A stretch of 64,000 nucleotides of DNA, taken from Streptomyces cellostaticus (GTDB taxonomy: Bacteria; Actinomycetota; Actinomycetes; Streptomycetales; Streptomycetaceae). Of this stretch, positions 1 to 7,294 are shown one piece after another; the stretch's first letter is position 1; every line of letters begins with the position of its first letter. The stretch lies in NCBI RefSeq assembly GCF_001513965.1, contig NZ_KQ948016.1, positions 585,266 to 649,265 of the forward strand. The letters run 5' to 3'. The translations under genes and the position numbers were made by a program. The notes below the pieces were generated by a model. That model saw only the letters and a program-made list of their open reading frames with translations. It did no database searches and had not been told where the DNA came from.

Positions 1-386
1 CGTGGGAATGCCTGCGGCCGCCCGTGCAGGTGCTTGCGGCTTGGGGCGTGCCTGTTGGGGTGTTGTGGGGCGGGGCCGCGCCGGGTGGTACCCGTCCTTG
101 GTCCGGCGGACTGGTTGTTGAATGTTGCCCCCGGATTTCGCCGGCCTCTGCGGGCGGACGCCACCCGCCATGTCCCCTTGCCGTCGTACGCGAGCGCGGC
201 CGCCCGTCCCTGGTGGGGGGAAGCGGGCCACTGAGGGGGGGTGTCAGGTGCTCGCCCAACTGGCCCAGCGGAAACAGTAGTTCATGTGGTCTTCATCCGC
301 CGGGTTGGGTGACGTGGGGCGGGGGAATATTGCCGTGCGCATGCTCTGTCCGCACCGCCAGCCCCGTACTCCCCCCGGAGGTTGAT
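1..386. other. Upstream region of the secreted phosphatase gene
   Basis: No convincing gene is seen. The long open frame that runs through here into the phosphatase gene is GC-driven read-through without coding character. The stretch should hold the promoter of the phosphatase operon. The only recognisable signal is the PHO-box-like repeat described separately at 280-301. Confidence 0.5.
280..301 (+). promoter_or_regulatory. Possible PHO box (PhoP operator)
   Basis: Two adjacent 11-nt units, GTTCATGTGGT and CTTCATCCGCC, share the TTCAT core and spacing of streptomycete PHO-box direct repeats. They lie about 85 nt upstream of a secreted phosphatase gene, the kind of gene PhoP usually controls. 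Seen: the repeat. Inferred: PhoP binding. The units are degenerate, so confidence is modest. Confidence 0.3.
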
Positions 387-1274
387 GTGTCCGGCAGTTC
401 CGTGTTCCGCCGTGCCCGTACCGTCGTGGCGTCCGCAGCGGCCTTCGCCGCGGCCGCGTTCGGCGTGTGGACCGGGCTCGGCGGTGAGTCCGCGCACGCC
501 GCGGGCGCCGTCCCCAGCCCGGACCACGTGGTCGTCGTGGTCTTCGAGAACCACGCCTACAGCCAGGTCATCGGCTCCTCCAGCGCCCCGTACATCAACT
601 CGCTCAAGTCCGGCGGCGCCAACCTCACCCAGTCCTACGGCATCACCCACCCCAGCCAGCCCAACTACCTCGCGATGTTCTCCGGCTCCACCCAGGGCAT
701 CACGGACGACAGCTGCTACACCCCCGGCTTCTCCTCCGCCCCGAACCTGGCCTCCGAGCAGCTCGCCGCGGGACGCACCTGGGCCAGCTACAACGAGTCG
801 CTTCCCAGCCAGGGCTCGACCACGTGCAGCAGCGGCAACTACGCCCGCAAGCACAACCCGTGGTTCGCCTTCAGCAACGTGCCGACCTCGAGCGCCAAGA
901 CCTTCGCCCAGTTCCCGACGGACTACTCGACGCTGCCTCAGATGTCGTTCGTGGTCCCGAACCTGTGCAGCGACATGCACGACTGCTCGGTGTCGACCGG
1001 TGACACCTGGCTGCAGAACAACCTCGGTGCCTACGCCACCTGGGCCAAGACCCACAACAGCCTGCTCGTCGTTACCTTCGACGAGGACAACCGGCTCAGC
1101 GGCAACCGGATCCCGACGGTCCTGTACGGCCAGCCGGTCACCGCGGGGTCGTCGTCCTCCACCACCTACAACCACTACAACCTGCTGCGCACCCTGGAGG
1201 ACACCCAGGGCCTGACCACGCACGCGGGCAACGCCGCGTCCGCCTCGGACATCTCCGGCATCTGGGCGCCCTGA
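387..1274 (+). CDS. Secreted phosphoesterase / acid phosphatase family protein
   Basis: A 295-residue exported hydrolase of the alkaline-phosphatase-like phosphoesterase family. The GTG at 387 is chosen because CGGAGG lies a few bases upstream and it begins a proper signal peptide: two arginines, an Ala-rich core, and cleavage near AHA-A around residue 37. The mature start reads HVVVVVFENHAYSQVIG, followed by THPSQPNYLAMFSGST and, late, VVTFDEDN. These are the metal/phosphate-binding blocks of the family. It probably releases phosphate from esters outside the cell. The stop is one base before the downstream MFS start, so the two are co-transcribed. The exact substrate cannot be read from the sequence. 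Confidence 0.85.
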   Translation: MSGSSVFRRARTVVASAAAFAAAAFGVWTGLGGESAHAAGAVPSPDHVVVVVFENHAYSQVIGSSSAPYINSLKSGGANLTQSYGITHPSQPNYLAMFSGSTQGITDDSCYTPGFSSAPNLASEQLAAGRTWASYNESLPSQGSTTCSSGNYARKHNPWFAFSNVPTSSAKTFAQFPTDYSTLPQMSFVVPNLCSDMHDCSVSTGDTWLQNNLGAYATWAKTHNSLLVVTFDEDNRLSGNRIPTVLYGQPVTAGSSSSTTYNHYNLLRTLEDTQGLTTHAGNAASASDISGIWAP

Positions 1275-1275
1275 C

Positions 1276-2547
1276 GTGTACGTAGCGGACAGCCGCGCGA
1301 GCAACCCGAGCGCACCGGCGTCCGCGGAAGGCGCCGCCCGGCCCACAGCCGGGCGGCGCCGTGCCGCGGTCGCCCCCACCGTGCTCGCCCTCGGCACGGT
1401 CAGCCTGGTCACCGACGTGTCGTCCGAGATGGTCACGGCGGTGCTGCCGCTGTACCTGGTGACCGGCCTCGGCCTGTCACCGCTGGGCTTCGGCCTGCTG
1501 GACGGCATCTACAACGGCTTCTCGGCGGTCGTGCGGCTGGTGGGCGGGCATCTGGCCGACCGGGGCGGGGGCCGGCACAAGTGGGTGGCCGGGCTCGGCT
1601 ACGGCGTCTCGGCGCTGTGCAAGCCGCTGCTGCTGGTGGCGCACTCGCTGACCCCCATCGGCCTGATCCTGGCCGCCGACCGCACCGGCAAGGGCCTGCG
1701 CACGGCTCCCCGGGACGCGCTGATCTCACTGTCCAGTACGCCGGAGAACCGGGGGCGCGCCTTCGGGGTGCACCGGGCGATGGACACCGCAGGTGCCCTG
1801 CTCGGGCCGCTGGTGGCCTTCCTGATCCTGCGGGCCACCGTGGACGGCTACGACGCGGTGTTCACGGTCAGCTTCTGTGTGGCGGTGCTCGGGGTGCTGG
1901 TGCTGGTGCTCTTCGTGCCGGGTGGCCGCGGGGAGCGTGCCGGGGACGGTGCGCGCCCCACCCTGCGCGCCGCCGTGGGACTGCTGCGCCGCCGCGACCT
2001 GCGCCGTATCACCCTCTGTGCCCTGCTGCTGGGTCTGGCCACGGTCAGCGACTCCTTCGTCTATCTGCTGCTGCAACGCCGCCTGGGCGTCCCCGACCGC
2101 TGGTTCGCGCTGCTGCCGCTCGGCACGGCGGCCGCCTTCCTGCTGCTGGCCATGCCGCTGGGCCGGCTGGCGGACCGGGTGGGCCGGTGGGCCGTCTTCC
2201 TGGCCGGTCACGGGGCCCTTCTCGTGGCGTACGCGCTGCTGCTCACCTCCTGGCACGGTTCGGCTCTGCCGTACGTCGTCCTGGCCCTGCACGGCGGGTT
2301 CTACGCGGCCACCGACGGCGTGCTGATGGCGGCGGCCTCGGAGGGCGTGCCGGAGGCTCTGCGCTCGTCCGGCCTGGCCTTGGTGCAGACCGGGCAGGCG
2401 CTGGCCCGCTTCGCCTGCTCGCTGCTGTTCGGCGCGGCCTGGACGGTGTGGGGTGACCGGGCGGCGCTGGCGGGGGCGGCGGGGGCACTGGTCGCCTGTG
2501 CAGTCTTCTCTCTGGTCGTCCGCCCGAAAGGCACCGTCACCGCATGA
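1276..2547 (+). CDS. MFS transporter
   Basis: A 423-residue integral membrane protein with about twelve hydrophobic segments. A polar N-terminal tail of roughly 30 residues precedes the first helix. The loop after helix 2 carries LADRGGGRHKW, and a block GKGLRTAPRDALIS is typical of one bacterial MFS subgroup. The GTG start sits one base after the phosphatase stop. The 3' end overlaps the next gene in an ATGA junction (2544-2547), so three genes form one operon. Substrate unknown; the neighbour suggests export or uptake linked to the phosphatase, but this is only context. Confidence 0.85.
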   Translation: MYVADSRASNPSAPASAEGAARPTAGRRRAAVAPTVLALGTVSLVTDVSSEMVTAVLPLYLVTGLGLSPLGFGLLDGIYNGFSAVVRLVGGHLADRGGGRHKWVAGLGYGVSALCKPLLLVAHSLTPIGLILAADRTGKGLRTAPRDALISLSSTPENRGRAFGVHRAMDTAGALLGPLVAFLILRATVDGYDAVFTVSFCVAVLGVLVLVLFVPGGRGERAGDGARPTLRAAVGLLRRRDLRRITLCALLLGLATVSDSFVYLLLQRRLGVPDRWFALLPLGTAAAFLLLAMPLGRLADRVGRWAVFLAGHGALLVAYALLLTSWHGSALPYVVLALHGGFYAATDGVLMAAASEGVPEALRSSGLALVQTGQALARFACSLLFGAAWTVWGDRAALAGAAGALVACAVFSLVVRPKGTVTA

Positions 2548-3563
2548 CCGTACGCACACGCATCCTGATCCTGCTCTCGGCCGTCGCCGCACTGGTGGCG
2601 GTCGGGGTGGCGGCCGTGCTGCACGCCTCGGCGCGGGCGGAGCGCCGCAACCAGGTGCAGGCGGGCGGCCCGCAGGTCACATCCGGCACGGTGCTGCTGA
2701 CCGGGCACGGGCGCATGGTGTTCCGCAACCTGGCGTGGGGCCCGCACCGCGACGAGCTGACGACGGTCCCGGAGTCCGCCCCGGCCGGCCCGCGCACCGC
2801 CTCGGGCGTCAAGTGCCTGCGCTTCTACGCAGCCTCGGGCACGGGCGTATGCCTGCAGGCGGTGCACGGCCCGGTCTCGGACACCTACCGCGCCCTGATC
2901 CTCGACTCCCGCCTGCGCACCCGGGACCGGTACGACGTCCCGGGCATCCCCTCGCGCGCCCGGGTGTCCCCCACCGGGCACTTCGCCGCCTGGACGGCGT
3001 TCGTGGGCGGTGACTCGTACGCCGGTACGAACTTCTCCACGCGCACGGCGATCGCGGACACCCGCACCGGCGAGCTGATCCCGTCCCTGGAGGCCTTCCG
3101 GATCGTCAAGGACGGTCACCCGTACCGTGCGGCGGACACCAACTTCTGGGGCGTGACGTTCGCCGCGGACGACCGCACGTTCTATGCGACGCTGGCGACC
3201 AAGGGGAGTACGTATCTGGTCCGGGGTGACCTGCGCGCGCGCACGGTCACCACCCTGCACTCGGACGTCGAATGCCCGTCCCTCTCCCCCGACGGCACCC
3301 GCATCGCGTACAAGAAGCGGGTCAAGGGTCTGCCCAAGGACGCCCCTTGGCACCTGTACGTCCTCGACCTGCGCACGATGCGCGAGACTCCGCTGGCCGA
3401 ACCACGCAGCGTGGACGACCAGGCGGTCTGGAAGGACGCCCGTACGATCGTCTACGCCCTGCCCGGGGACTACGGCGCGGATCTGTACGAGGTCCCGGCC
3501 AACGGGTCGGGCCGGGCGCGGCGGATCAGTACGGCGGCCGTGTCGCCCGCGTATCTGCGCTGA
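2544..3563 (+). CDS. Membrane-anchored TolB-like beta-propeller protein
   Basis: A 339-residue protein. Residues about 6-25 form one membrane segment (ILILLSAVAALVAVGVAAVL), after which the chain is extracellular. The rest shows repeating propeller blades with WD40/TolB-like phrases such as RVSPTGHFAAW, CPSLSPDGTRIAYKKR and DDQAVWKDARTIVYALP. Translation is probably coupled to the MFS gene through the four-base ATGA overlap. Such anchored propellers usually serve as binding scaffolds; no enzymatic motif is visible. Role within the operon unknown. Confidence 0.75.
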   Translation: MTVRTRILILLSAVAALVAVGVAAVLHASARAERRNQVQAGGPQVTSGTVLLTGHGRMVFRNLAWGPHRDELTTVPESAPAGPRTASGVKCLRFYAASGTGVCLQAVHGPVSDTYRALILDSRLRTRDRYDVPGIPSRARVSPTGHFAAWTAFVGGDSYAGTNFSTRTAIADTRTGELIPSLEAFRIVKDGHPYRAADTNFWGVTFAADDRTFYATLATKGSTYLVRGDLRARTVTTLHSDVECPSLSPDGTRIAYKKRVKGLPKDAPWHLYVLDLRTMRETPLAEPRSVDDQAVWKDARTIVYALPGDYGADLYEVPANGSGRARRISTAAVSPAYLR

Positions 3564-3594
3564 CCGGAGCGGCGGGCGGGGCACAGTAGGGGCC

Positions 3595-4020
3595 ATGAAC
3601 GAGCACGACAGGACCCTTCTGGCCCGGGGCCGGGTGGCGACCAGGCTGCCCGCCCAGGACCTGGACCGGGCCCGCCGCTTCTACTCCGAGGTCCTCGGCC
3701 TGGAGCCCGTCGACGAACGCCCCGGCGGGCTGCTGTACCGGTGCGGGGGCACGGACTTCGTCGTGTTCCGGTCCACGGGAGCCTCGCCCGGCACGTTCAC
3801 CCAGATGGCCTGGGAGGTCGAGGACATCGAGACGGTCGTGGCGGAGCTGCGGCGGCGCGGGGTGGTCTTCGAGGAGGTCGACGTACCCGGCCTCCGCACG
3901 CGGGCCGGAATCGCCGAGATCGACGGGAACTACCCGAGCAAGGGCGCACGAGCCGAACGCGGCGCCTGGTTCCGCGACAGCGAGGGCAACCTGCTGGGTG
4001 TCGGCGAGCCGATCCGCTGA
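3595..4020 (+). CDS. VOC-family (glyoxalase-like) protein
   Basis: A 141-residue single vicinal-oxygen-chelate unit. It shows the classic opening ATRLPAQDLDRARRFYSEVLGLEP, a central FTQMAWEVEDIETVVAELRRRGV, and an end WFRDSEGNLLGVGEP. Members bind a divalent metal and act on small molecules or sequester drugs; one copy per chain implies a homodimer. The ATG at 3595 lies 31 bases after the beta-propeller stop, so it may be the operon's last gene. Substrate cannot be told. Confidence 0.85.
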   Translation: MNEHDRTLLARGRVATRLPAQDLDRARRFYSEVLGLEPVDERPGGLLYRCGGTDFVVFRSTGASPGTFTQMAWEVEDIETVVAELRRRGVVFEEVDVPGLRTRAGIAEIDGNYPSKGARAERGAWFRDSEGNLLGVGEPIR

Positions 4021-4067
4021 AGGGGCAGCGGCGTGACCTGGGGCGATCCGATGTCGTTGACCCTGCC

Positions 4068-4343
4068 ATGAAGAAGATCAGCGCGCTCGCCGCGCTCACC
4101 ATGGCCGGTCTTGCGCTCGCCACCCCGGCCCACGCCGACAACGGCCGCGACCCCCTCGGCCACTTCCGCGTCGCCGGCGCGAACTTCACCGGCGCCACCC
4201 TCTGCAAGGGGGCGTTCGCGCTCGTCCCCGTGGCCGCACCGTGGACCGGCAATTCGATGAACGACGCCTGCGACAACCGCCCCCACACCCACAATGCGCC
4301 CAGCGGGTCGGAGCAGCCCGGCTCCGTGTCCGACGAGCAGTGA
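4068..4343 (+). CDS. Small secreted protein, function unknown
   Basis: A 91-residue protein with a clean Sec signal peptide: MKK, a hydrophobic core, and ATPAHA as cleavage site near residue 23. The mature peptide of about 68 residues has two cysteines (TLCKG and NDACDN), which could form one disulphide, and a polar Ser/Glu-rich tail. I recognise no family. It ends just before the terminator hairpins at 4375-4430. Confidence 0.7.
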   Translation: MKKISALAALTMAGLALATPAHADNGRDPLGHFRVAGANFTGATLCKGAFALVPVAAPWTGNSMNDACDNRPHTHNAPSGSEQPGSVSDEQ

Positions 4344-4374
4344 AACGTGGGGCCGGCGTCTGCGGCCCGCCCGA

Positions 4375-4430
4375 GCGGCTCGCCCCGAGGGGCGAGCCGC
4401 CTTGTCGCGGGCGGGGCGGGAAGCCCGCCC
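4375..4430. terminator. Two terminator hairpins, the ancestral glnA2 3' flank
   Basis: A 10-bp stem GCGGCTCGCC / GGCGAGCCGC (4375-4400, 6-nt loop) is followed by a second hairpin GGGCGGG-AAG-CCCGCCC (4414-4430). The second directly abuts the duplicated glnA2 end. Read leftward, it sits where a glnA2 terminator would be before the islet inserted. It probably now terminates the small secreted protein gene. Confidence 0.6.
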
Positions 4431-4433
4431 TGG

Positions 4434-4526
4434 CCTGCCCTTACAGCACCGGCAGATTCTTCCGCAGCTCGAACGCCGTGACCTCGCTGCGGTACTCCTC
4501 CCACTCCTGGCGCTTGTTGCGCAGGA
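4434..4526. repeat. Left 93-bp direct repeat: displaced copy of the glnA2 3' end (attL-like)
   Basis: This segment is identical, base for base, to 7202-7294, the 3' end of the intact glnA2 gene, offset by exactly 2768 bp. It contains the glnA2 stop codon and about 28 C-terminal codons on the minus strand but is cut off from the rest of the gene. It marks one border of an inserted islet. Identity stops abruptly at both ends. Confidence 0.9.
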
Positions 4527-5223
4527 CGTGACGCGGCCTCGGAGTGACCTCGCGCGATCAACGTCCATGCAGGGCTGACAGGCGCCCGAGCGGTCGTCAT
4601 TGGTCGTCGTCGGTCAGCGTGGGCCACCGTTCGACGGCCCACAGACGGCCCGAGAGCGGCCCGGTTCGGGGCTCGTCAGATGTGCAGTCCTCCCAGCATC
4701 GAACTCATCGCAATGCCTTGACCTGCTGGTTGTCGAGAGACCGGGGCCCCCGACCCTGTCCCGTCCACAAGACGTCCAGGCGCGCTGTCTCGCATGCCCG
4801 ACGATCTGCACGTCCGCGAGGACGGCCCGCTCCCCGGGATCGATGTTGAGACCCCAACGGACCTTGTCCGCGACCACCACCGGCTGCGCCGGCCTCATCC
4901 CTACCAGCTCGATCACAGGGTGCTGGCGACGTCGGTCAACGACTGGCCCGAGCTGATCGTTCGCTGAAGGGCAGGGCTGACCGTCGGCGTCCCCGCCTTT
5001 TGATGTCAGCCGTCCGGCGCCTTCTTGGCAAGTCAGCGCGCCGCTTCGCGGCAACTCATCGCCATCCCCATTTCTCAGGCTGCGACCCGCCGTTTTGCAT
5101 ATAGCCAACGGGGGCGACGAAGAGGGGATCAGCGAAGGAAACCGCCCCTCTGCCCCGTAATTGAATTTCCGAATCATCGAATCAGGAATTATTGCCGGAA
5201 TCAATCAGTCCACTCTCAATTCG
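4527..5223. other. Left part of the islet without an intact gene
   Basis: Contains the CCCACAGACGG motif (4638-4648) and one short coding-like fragment (4794-4967). Otherwise the reading frames look random. From about 5080 base composition turns AT-rich, leading into the cargo promoter. Confidence 0.5.
4794..4967 (+). pseudogene. Short coding-like fragment, unknown
   Basis: A 57-codon frame starting MPDDLHVREDGPLPGIDVE and ending NDWPELIVR then TGA. It has a natural amino-acid mix (Asp/His/Arg-rich, with hydrophobic spacing), unlike shadow frames nearby, and no ribosome-binding site is visible. It looks like the C-terminus of a lost gene of the element. Family not recognised; it could still be chance. 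Confidence 0.3.
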
Positions 5224-5264
5224 CCCTCAATTCAATTGAGGGGCGCGCCGCGCGCTGCTAGATT
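5224..5264 (+). promoter_or_regulatory. Islet promoter overlapping a 9-bp palindrome
   Basis: CCCTCAATT-C-AATTGAGGG (5224-5242) is a perfect 9-bp inverted repeat with a 1-nt centre. Its right arm contains TTGAGG (5236-5241), a -35-like hexamer, followed after 17 nt by TAGATT (5259-5264), a good streptomycete -10. A repressor bound at the palindrome would cover the -35. No candidate repressor gene lies in the islet, so control would come from elsewhere. Confidence 0.5.
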
Positions 5265-5334
5265 CTTCCTCGTTCGCCGGTACGGGAACTTCAGTTCAAA
5301 CGCGGCGGCGGCTGCGGCCGAAACAGGAGGTCGT

Positions 5335-5385
5335 GTGCCACTGAAGCAAATTGCCGTGCGACTGAAGGTTTTCGATCTGGCTTGA
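5335..5385 (+). CDS. Possible 16-residue leader or signal peptide
   Basis: Just downstream of the islet promoter lies AGGAGG (5325-5330) followed by GTG at 5335 and 16 sense codons: VPLKQIAVRLKVFDLA, then TGA. The Shine-Dalgarno is the best in the islet, though close to the start. The peptide is amphipathic. It could be a leader peptide controlling the secreted-protein gene 110 bp downstream, or an independent micropeptide. Evidence is the ribosome-binding site and position only. Confidence 0.35.
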   Translation: MPLKQIAVRLKVFDLA

Positions 5386-5496
5386 AGTGATCAACGACAC
5401 AGGCGCACGGACATGAATTCCAGTTAGCTTCATATGAATTCACACCCATGATCCAGGCGCGACAAGAAAATTCAGACCACGACCCTAGGGGGAGTT

Positions 5497-6084
5497 ATGA
5501 ATCGCACAGCAAGGATCGGCACACTCATCGGCACAGCCGCCGTGGCTATGGGATTAGGGATTACTTCAGCAACCCCGGCCCTGGCCCATAGCAGGACAGA
5601 GGCCGCCACTGCAAATCCTGTCAACGAATTCTTCGAGCCGGGATCCAAGGTACCTGACAGCATCTTCAAGCCCGGCGCCAAGTTGACAATCAAGCGGAAT
5701 GCCGACTACGCACGCTCACTAAATTCTTCTACTCGCGCCCAGTCACAGAGCGGGCCAATTGATGCGGGTGAATCGTGTGGCACCACAGTGATTGACAAGA
5801 CGACTGGCAGCGGAAAAACCACTCTGGTGCTGTCGGTCAGTCAGGAGCAAGCAGTCAAATACAGCGGGCAGGGCGGCATCAGTAAGGGCATGCTCTCTCT
5901 AGCCGTAGGATTTGACGTGACAAAGAGCTACAAAGTGACGAACGAGACCCGCTTCGAGGTCCCCAAACACAAGTTCGGGACCGTCGAGGCGTACACTCTC
6001 TACCGTCACTACCGGGTCCAAATCGGCTGGTGGATCGATGTGTTTAAGCCGGTTGGCGTATGCTTCAACCAGTGGGCTGAATAG
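5497..6084 (+). CDS. Secreted islet protein with a signal peptide, unknown function
   Basis: A 195-residue protein preceded by AGGGGGAG. The signal peptide runs to about residue 30 (ATPALA-H). The mature part has an N-terminal linker, then a beta-rich region with alternating polar and hydrophobic residues (TTLVLSVSQEQAVKYS, LAVGFDVTKSYKVTNETRFE, YRHYRVQIGWWIDVF) and two cysteines (ESCGTT, GVCFN). This pattern resembles small secreted pore-former or DUF6426-type proteins of streptomycetes, but I cannot assign it firmly. Codon 20 is TTA (5554-5556), so expression should need the bldA tRNA. Base use is clearly AT-richer than in the flanking chromosome. Likely transcribed with the lipoprotein gene 31 bp downstream. 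Confidence 0.75.
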   Translation: MNRTARIGTLIGTAAVAMGLGITSATPALAHSRTEAATANPVNEFFEPGSKVPDSIFKPGAKLTIKRNADYARSLNSSTRAQSQSGPIDAGESCGTTVIDKTTGSGKTTLVLSVSQEQAVKYSGQGGISKGMLSLAVGFDVTKSYKVTNETRFEVPKHKFGTVEAYTLYRHYRVQIGWWIDVFKPVGVCFNQWAE

Positions 6085-6115
6085 TTAGCCGCCAGTAATC
6101 ATGGAAGGCGAAAGG

Positions 6116-6721
6116 GTGACTTCTTTGGCGCAGGTGATTCGAAAATTAGCCCTAGGGGTCACTCTTTCACTTTCATGTATCGCATGCACTTCGGGAGGCG
6201 GCAGCGGGACTGGGCATGAATCATCAGCTGATCAATTCACACATCTGAGTCAACTCAAATCTATCGACTCGCGTGAAGAGCGGCTTATTGCGGATGATGA
6301 ATTCCCTCCCGAACCTAAGGCGCCTAAGGTGATAGGTGAGCTCCGCAAGGGCTCTTACCGCCTGATCGCGTATATCCAGGGAGATTCATGTGGCTTTCTG
6401 GTAGCCGATGCGAAGAGCTCTGAGCGATCGTTGATCCATATTACTTCAGCGTGGCCCAGAAAGGATTCGGAAGGTAGTGAAAACTACCCTGCCGGTCCCT
6501 ACAGTATCGCGTCGGGAGCAGGTGCGAGCGGATCTAGAGCATGGGTTTCGCTGGCTTGCAGCAAGTCAGCCATGGTGATCGATTACTCATCTCGCGATCG
6601 TGGATCTACTTCCGATCAGCGTGGCAACGTTTCAATCAAAGAGCATCGCAACGATCCTGGGAATCTGACTGTAATCATCGGTTCGCGAGAAGCTCGCGAA
6701 AGAATTCTTCCCAAGGTCTAA
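6116..6721 (+). CDS. Islet lipoprotein, unknown function
   Basis: A 201-residue protein. The GTG at 6116 is preferred over the ATG at 6101 because GGAAGG sits correctly before it. A hydrophobic signal (KLALGVTLSLS) leads to two cysteines, C-IA-C, followed by a TSGGGSG linker, as in lipoproteins. The globular part has ELRKGSYRLIAYIQGDSCGF and a matching late cysteine (SLACSKS). No family recognised. Codon 11 is TTA (6146-6148). It follows the secreted protein gene by 31 bp and ends at a strong hairpin, so the two form one cargo operon. A partner or immunity role is conceivable but unproven. Confidence 0.7.
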   Translation: MTSLAQVIRKLALGVTLSLSCIACTSGGGSGTGHESSADQFTHLSQLKSIDSREERLIADDEFPPEPKAPKVIGELRKGSYRLIAYIQGDSCGFLVADAKSSERSLIHITSAWPRKDSEGSENYPAGPYSIASGAGASGSRAWVSLACSKSAMVIDYSSRDRGSTSDQRGNVSIKEHRNDPGNLTVIIGSREARERILPKV

Positions 6722-6728
6722 CAGCGGC

Positions 6729-6767
6729 CCATAGCAATGTCCAAACCTTGGAGGGGCATTGCTATGG
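6729..6767 (+). terminator. Rho-independent terminator of the islet cargo operon
   Basis: Perfect 11-bp stem CCATAGCAATG / CATTGCTATGG, whose 17-nt loop contains a second small stem CCAA/TTGG. TTT follows. It lies 8 nt after the lipoprotein stop codon. Confidence 0.8.
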
Positions 6768-6780
6768 TTTCCATTTCTGG

Positions 6781-7102
6781 CTAGCCCGTGCCCGGAGGGA
6801 CGCCGATGCTCTGGCGCATCTCGCTGAGCTGGTCCGATCGCCACGATCTGAGTGTGCACCCGTTCCAGGGACTCGCCCTCCCCGTGCGGCGGGAAGCCGC
6901 CGTCGAGACGCTTGAGGACCCCATACATCCGGTTCAGCACGCGATGGACCTTGTCAACGGCGGTGAGCACGTCGTCCGGGACCCGCATCTGCGCCTCGGA
7001 GTAGCGCGCACGGTGCTCGCGCCGCGCGTCATCCAGTCGTGACCTCTGGTCGTCCGTGACACGGCCGGCCGGCAGCCCGGAGAGGCCTGCAAGACCGCCC
7101 AC
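6781..7102 (-). pseudogene. Frameshifted islet gene remnant
   Basis: Read leftward from the GTG at 7102, a frame of real coding quality (VTDDQRSRLDDARREH, RVPDDVLTAVDKVHRVLN, HGEGESLERVHTQIV) runs to about 6835. There the natural continuation moves to another frame: SDQLSEMRQSIGVPPGTG then TAG at 6781. The total length is not a multiple of three, so one indel has broken a helical protein of about 105 residues. Family unknown. It is the only sign of a former element-borne gene on this strand. Confidence 0.45.
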
Positions 7103-7140
7103 AGACGGCCCACAGACGGCCCAAGGCGACTATCGCCAAA

Positions 7141-7173
7141 GCGAGACCCGCACGCCTCGACCGCGGGTCTCGC
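7141..7173 (-). terminator. glnA2 terminator supplied by the islet
   Basis: Perfect 11-bp stem GCGAGACCCGC / GCGGGTCTCGC with an 11-nt loop, 36 nt after the glnA2 stop. Read leftward it is followed by TTT. The ancestral glnA2 terminators remain stranded at 4375-4430 on the far side of the islet. Confidence 0.65.
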
Positions 7174-7201
7174 CTGATGTTTTGCGCGGACGCTGCTCTG
7201 A

Positions 7202-7294
7202 CCTGCCCTTACAGCACCGGCAGATTCTTCCGCAGCTCGAACGCCGTGACCTCGCTGCGGTACTCCTCCCACTCCTGGCGCTTGTTGCGCAGGA
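7202..7294. repeat. Right 93-bp direct repeat: functional glnA2 3' end (attR-like)
   Basis: Identical to 4434-4526. It includes the glnA2 stop codon (7209-7211) and 28 C-terminal codons plus 7 bp beyond. Because the element brought an exact copy, glnA2 keeps its native C-terminus. Confidence 0.9.

Larger units (their letters stand above)
4434..7294. mobile_element. Integrated islet in the 3' end of glnA2
   Basis: About 2.77 kb of foreign-looking DNA lies between perfect 93-bp repeats of the glnA2 3' end. This is the signature of site-specific integration in which the element carries a copy of the gene end and so restores the target gene. Inside are two AT-richer genes with TTA codons, a regulated-looking promoter and decayed fragments. 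An 11-mer CCCACAGACGG occurs at 4638-4648 and twice in tandem at 7098-7119, about 110 and 90 bp inside the two borders, like arm-type recombinase sites. No integrase or replication gene is present, so the islet is a remnant or a satellite needing help in trans. Confidence 0.75.

Noticed and set aside
3797..4642. Long minus-strand frame spanning the left repeat
   Set aside because: Reads the glnA2 end out of frame and crosses terminators; a shadow.
4434..7294. Prophage or conjugative element
   Set aside because: No integrase, replication, transfer or structural gene inside; too small.
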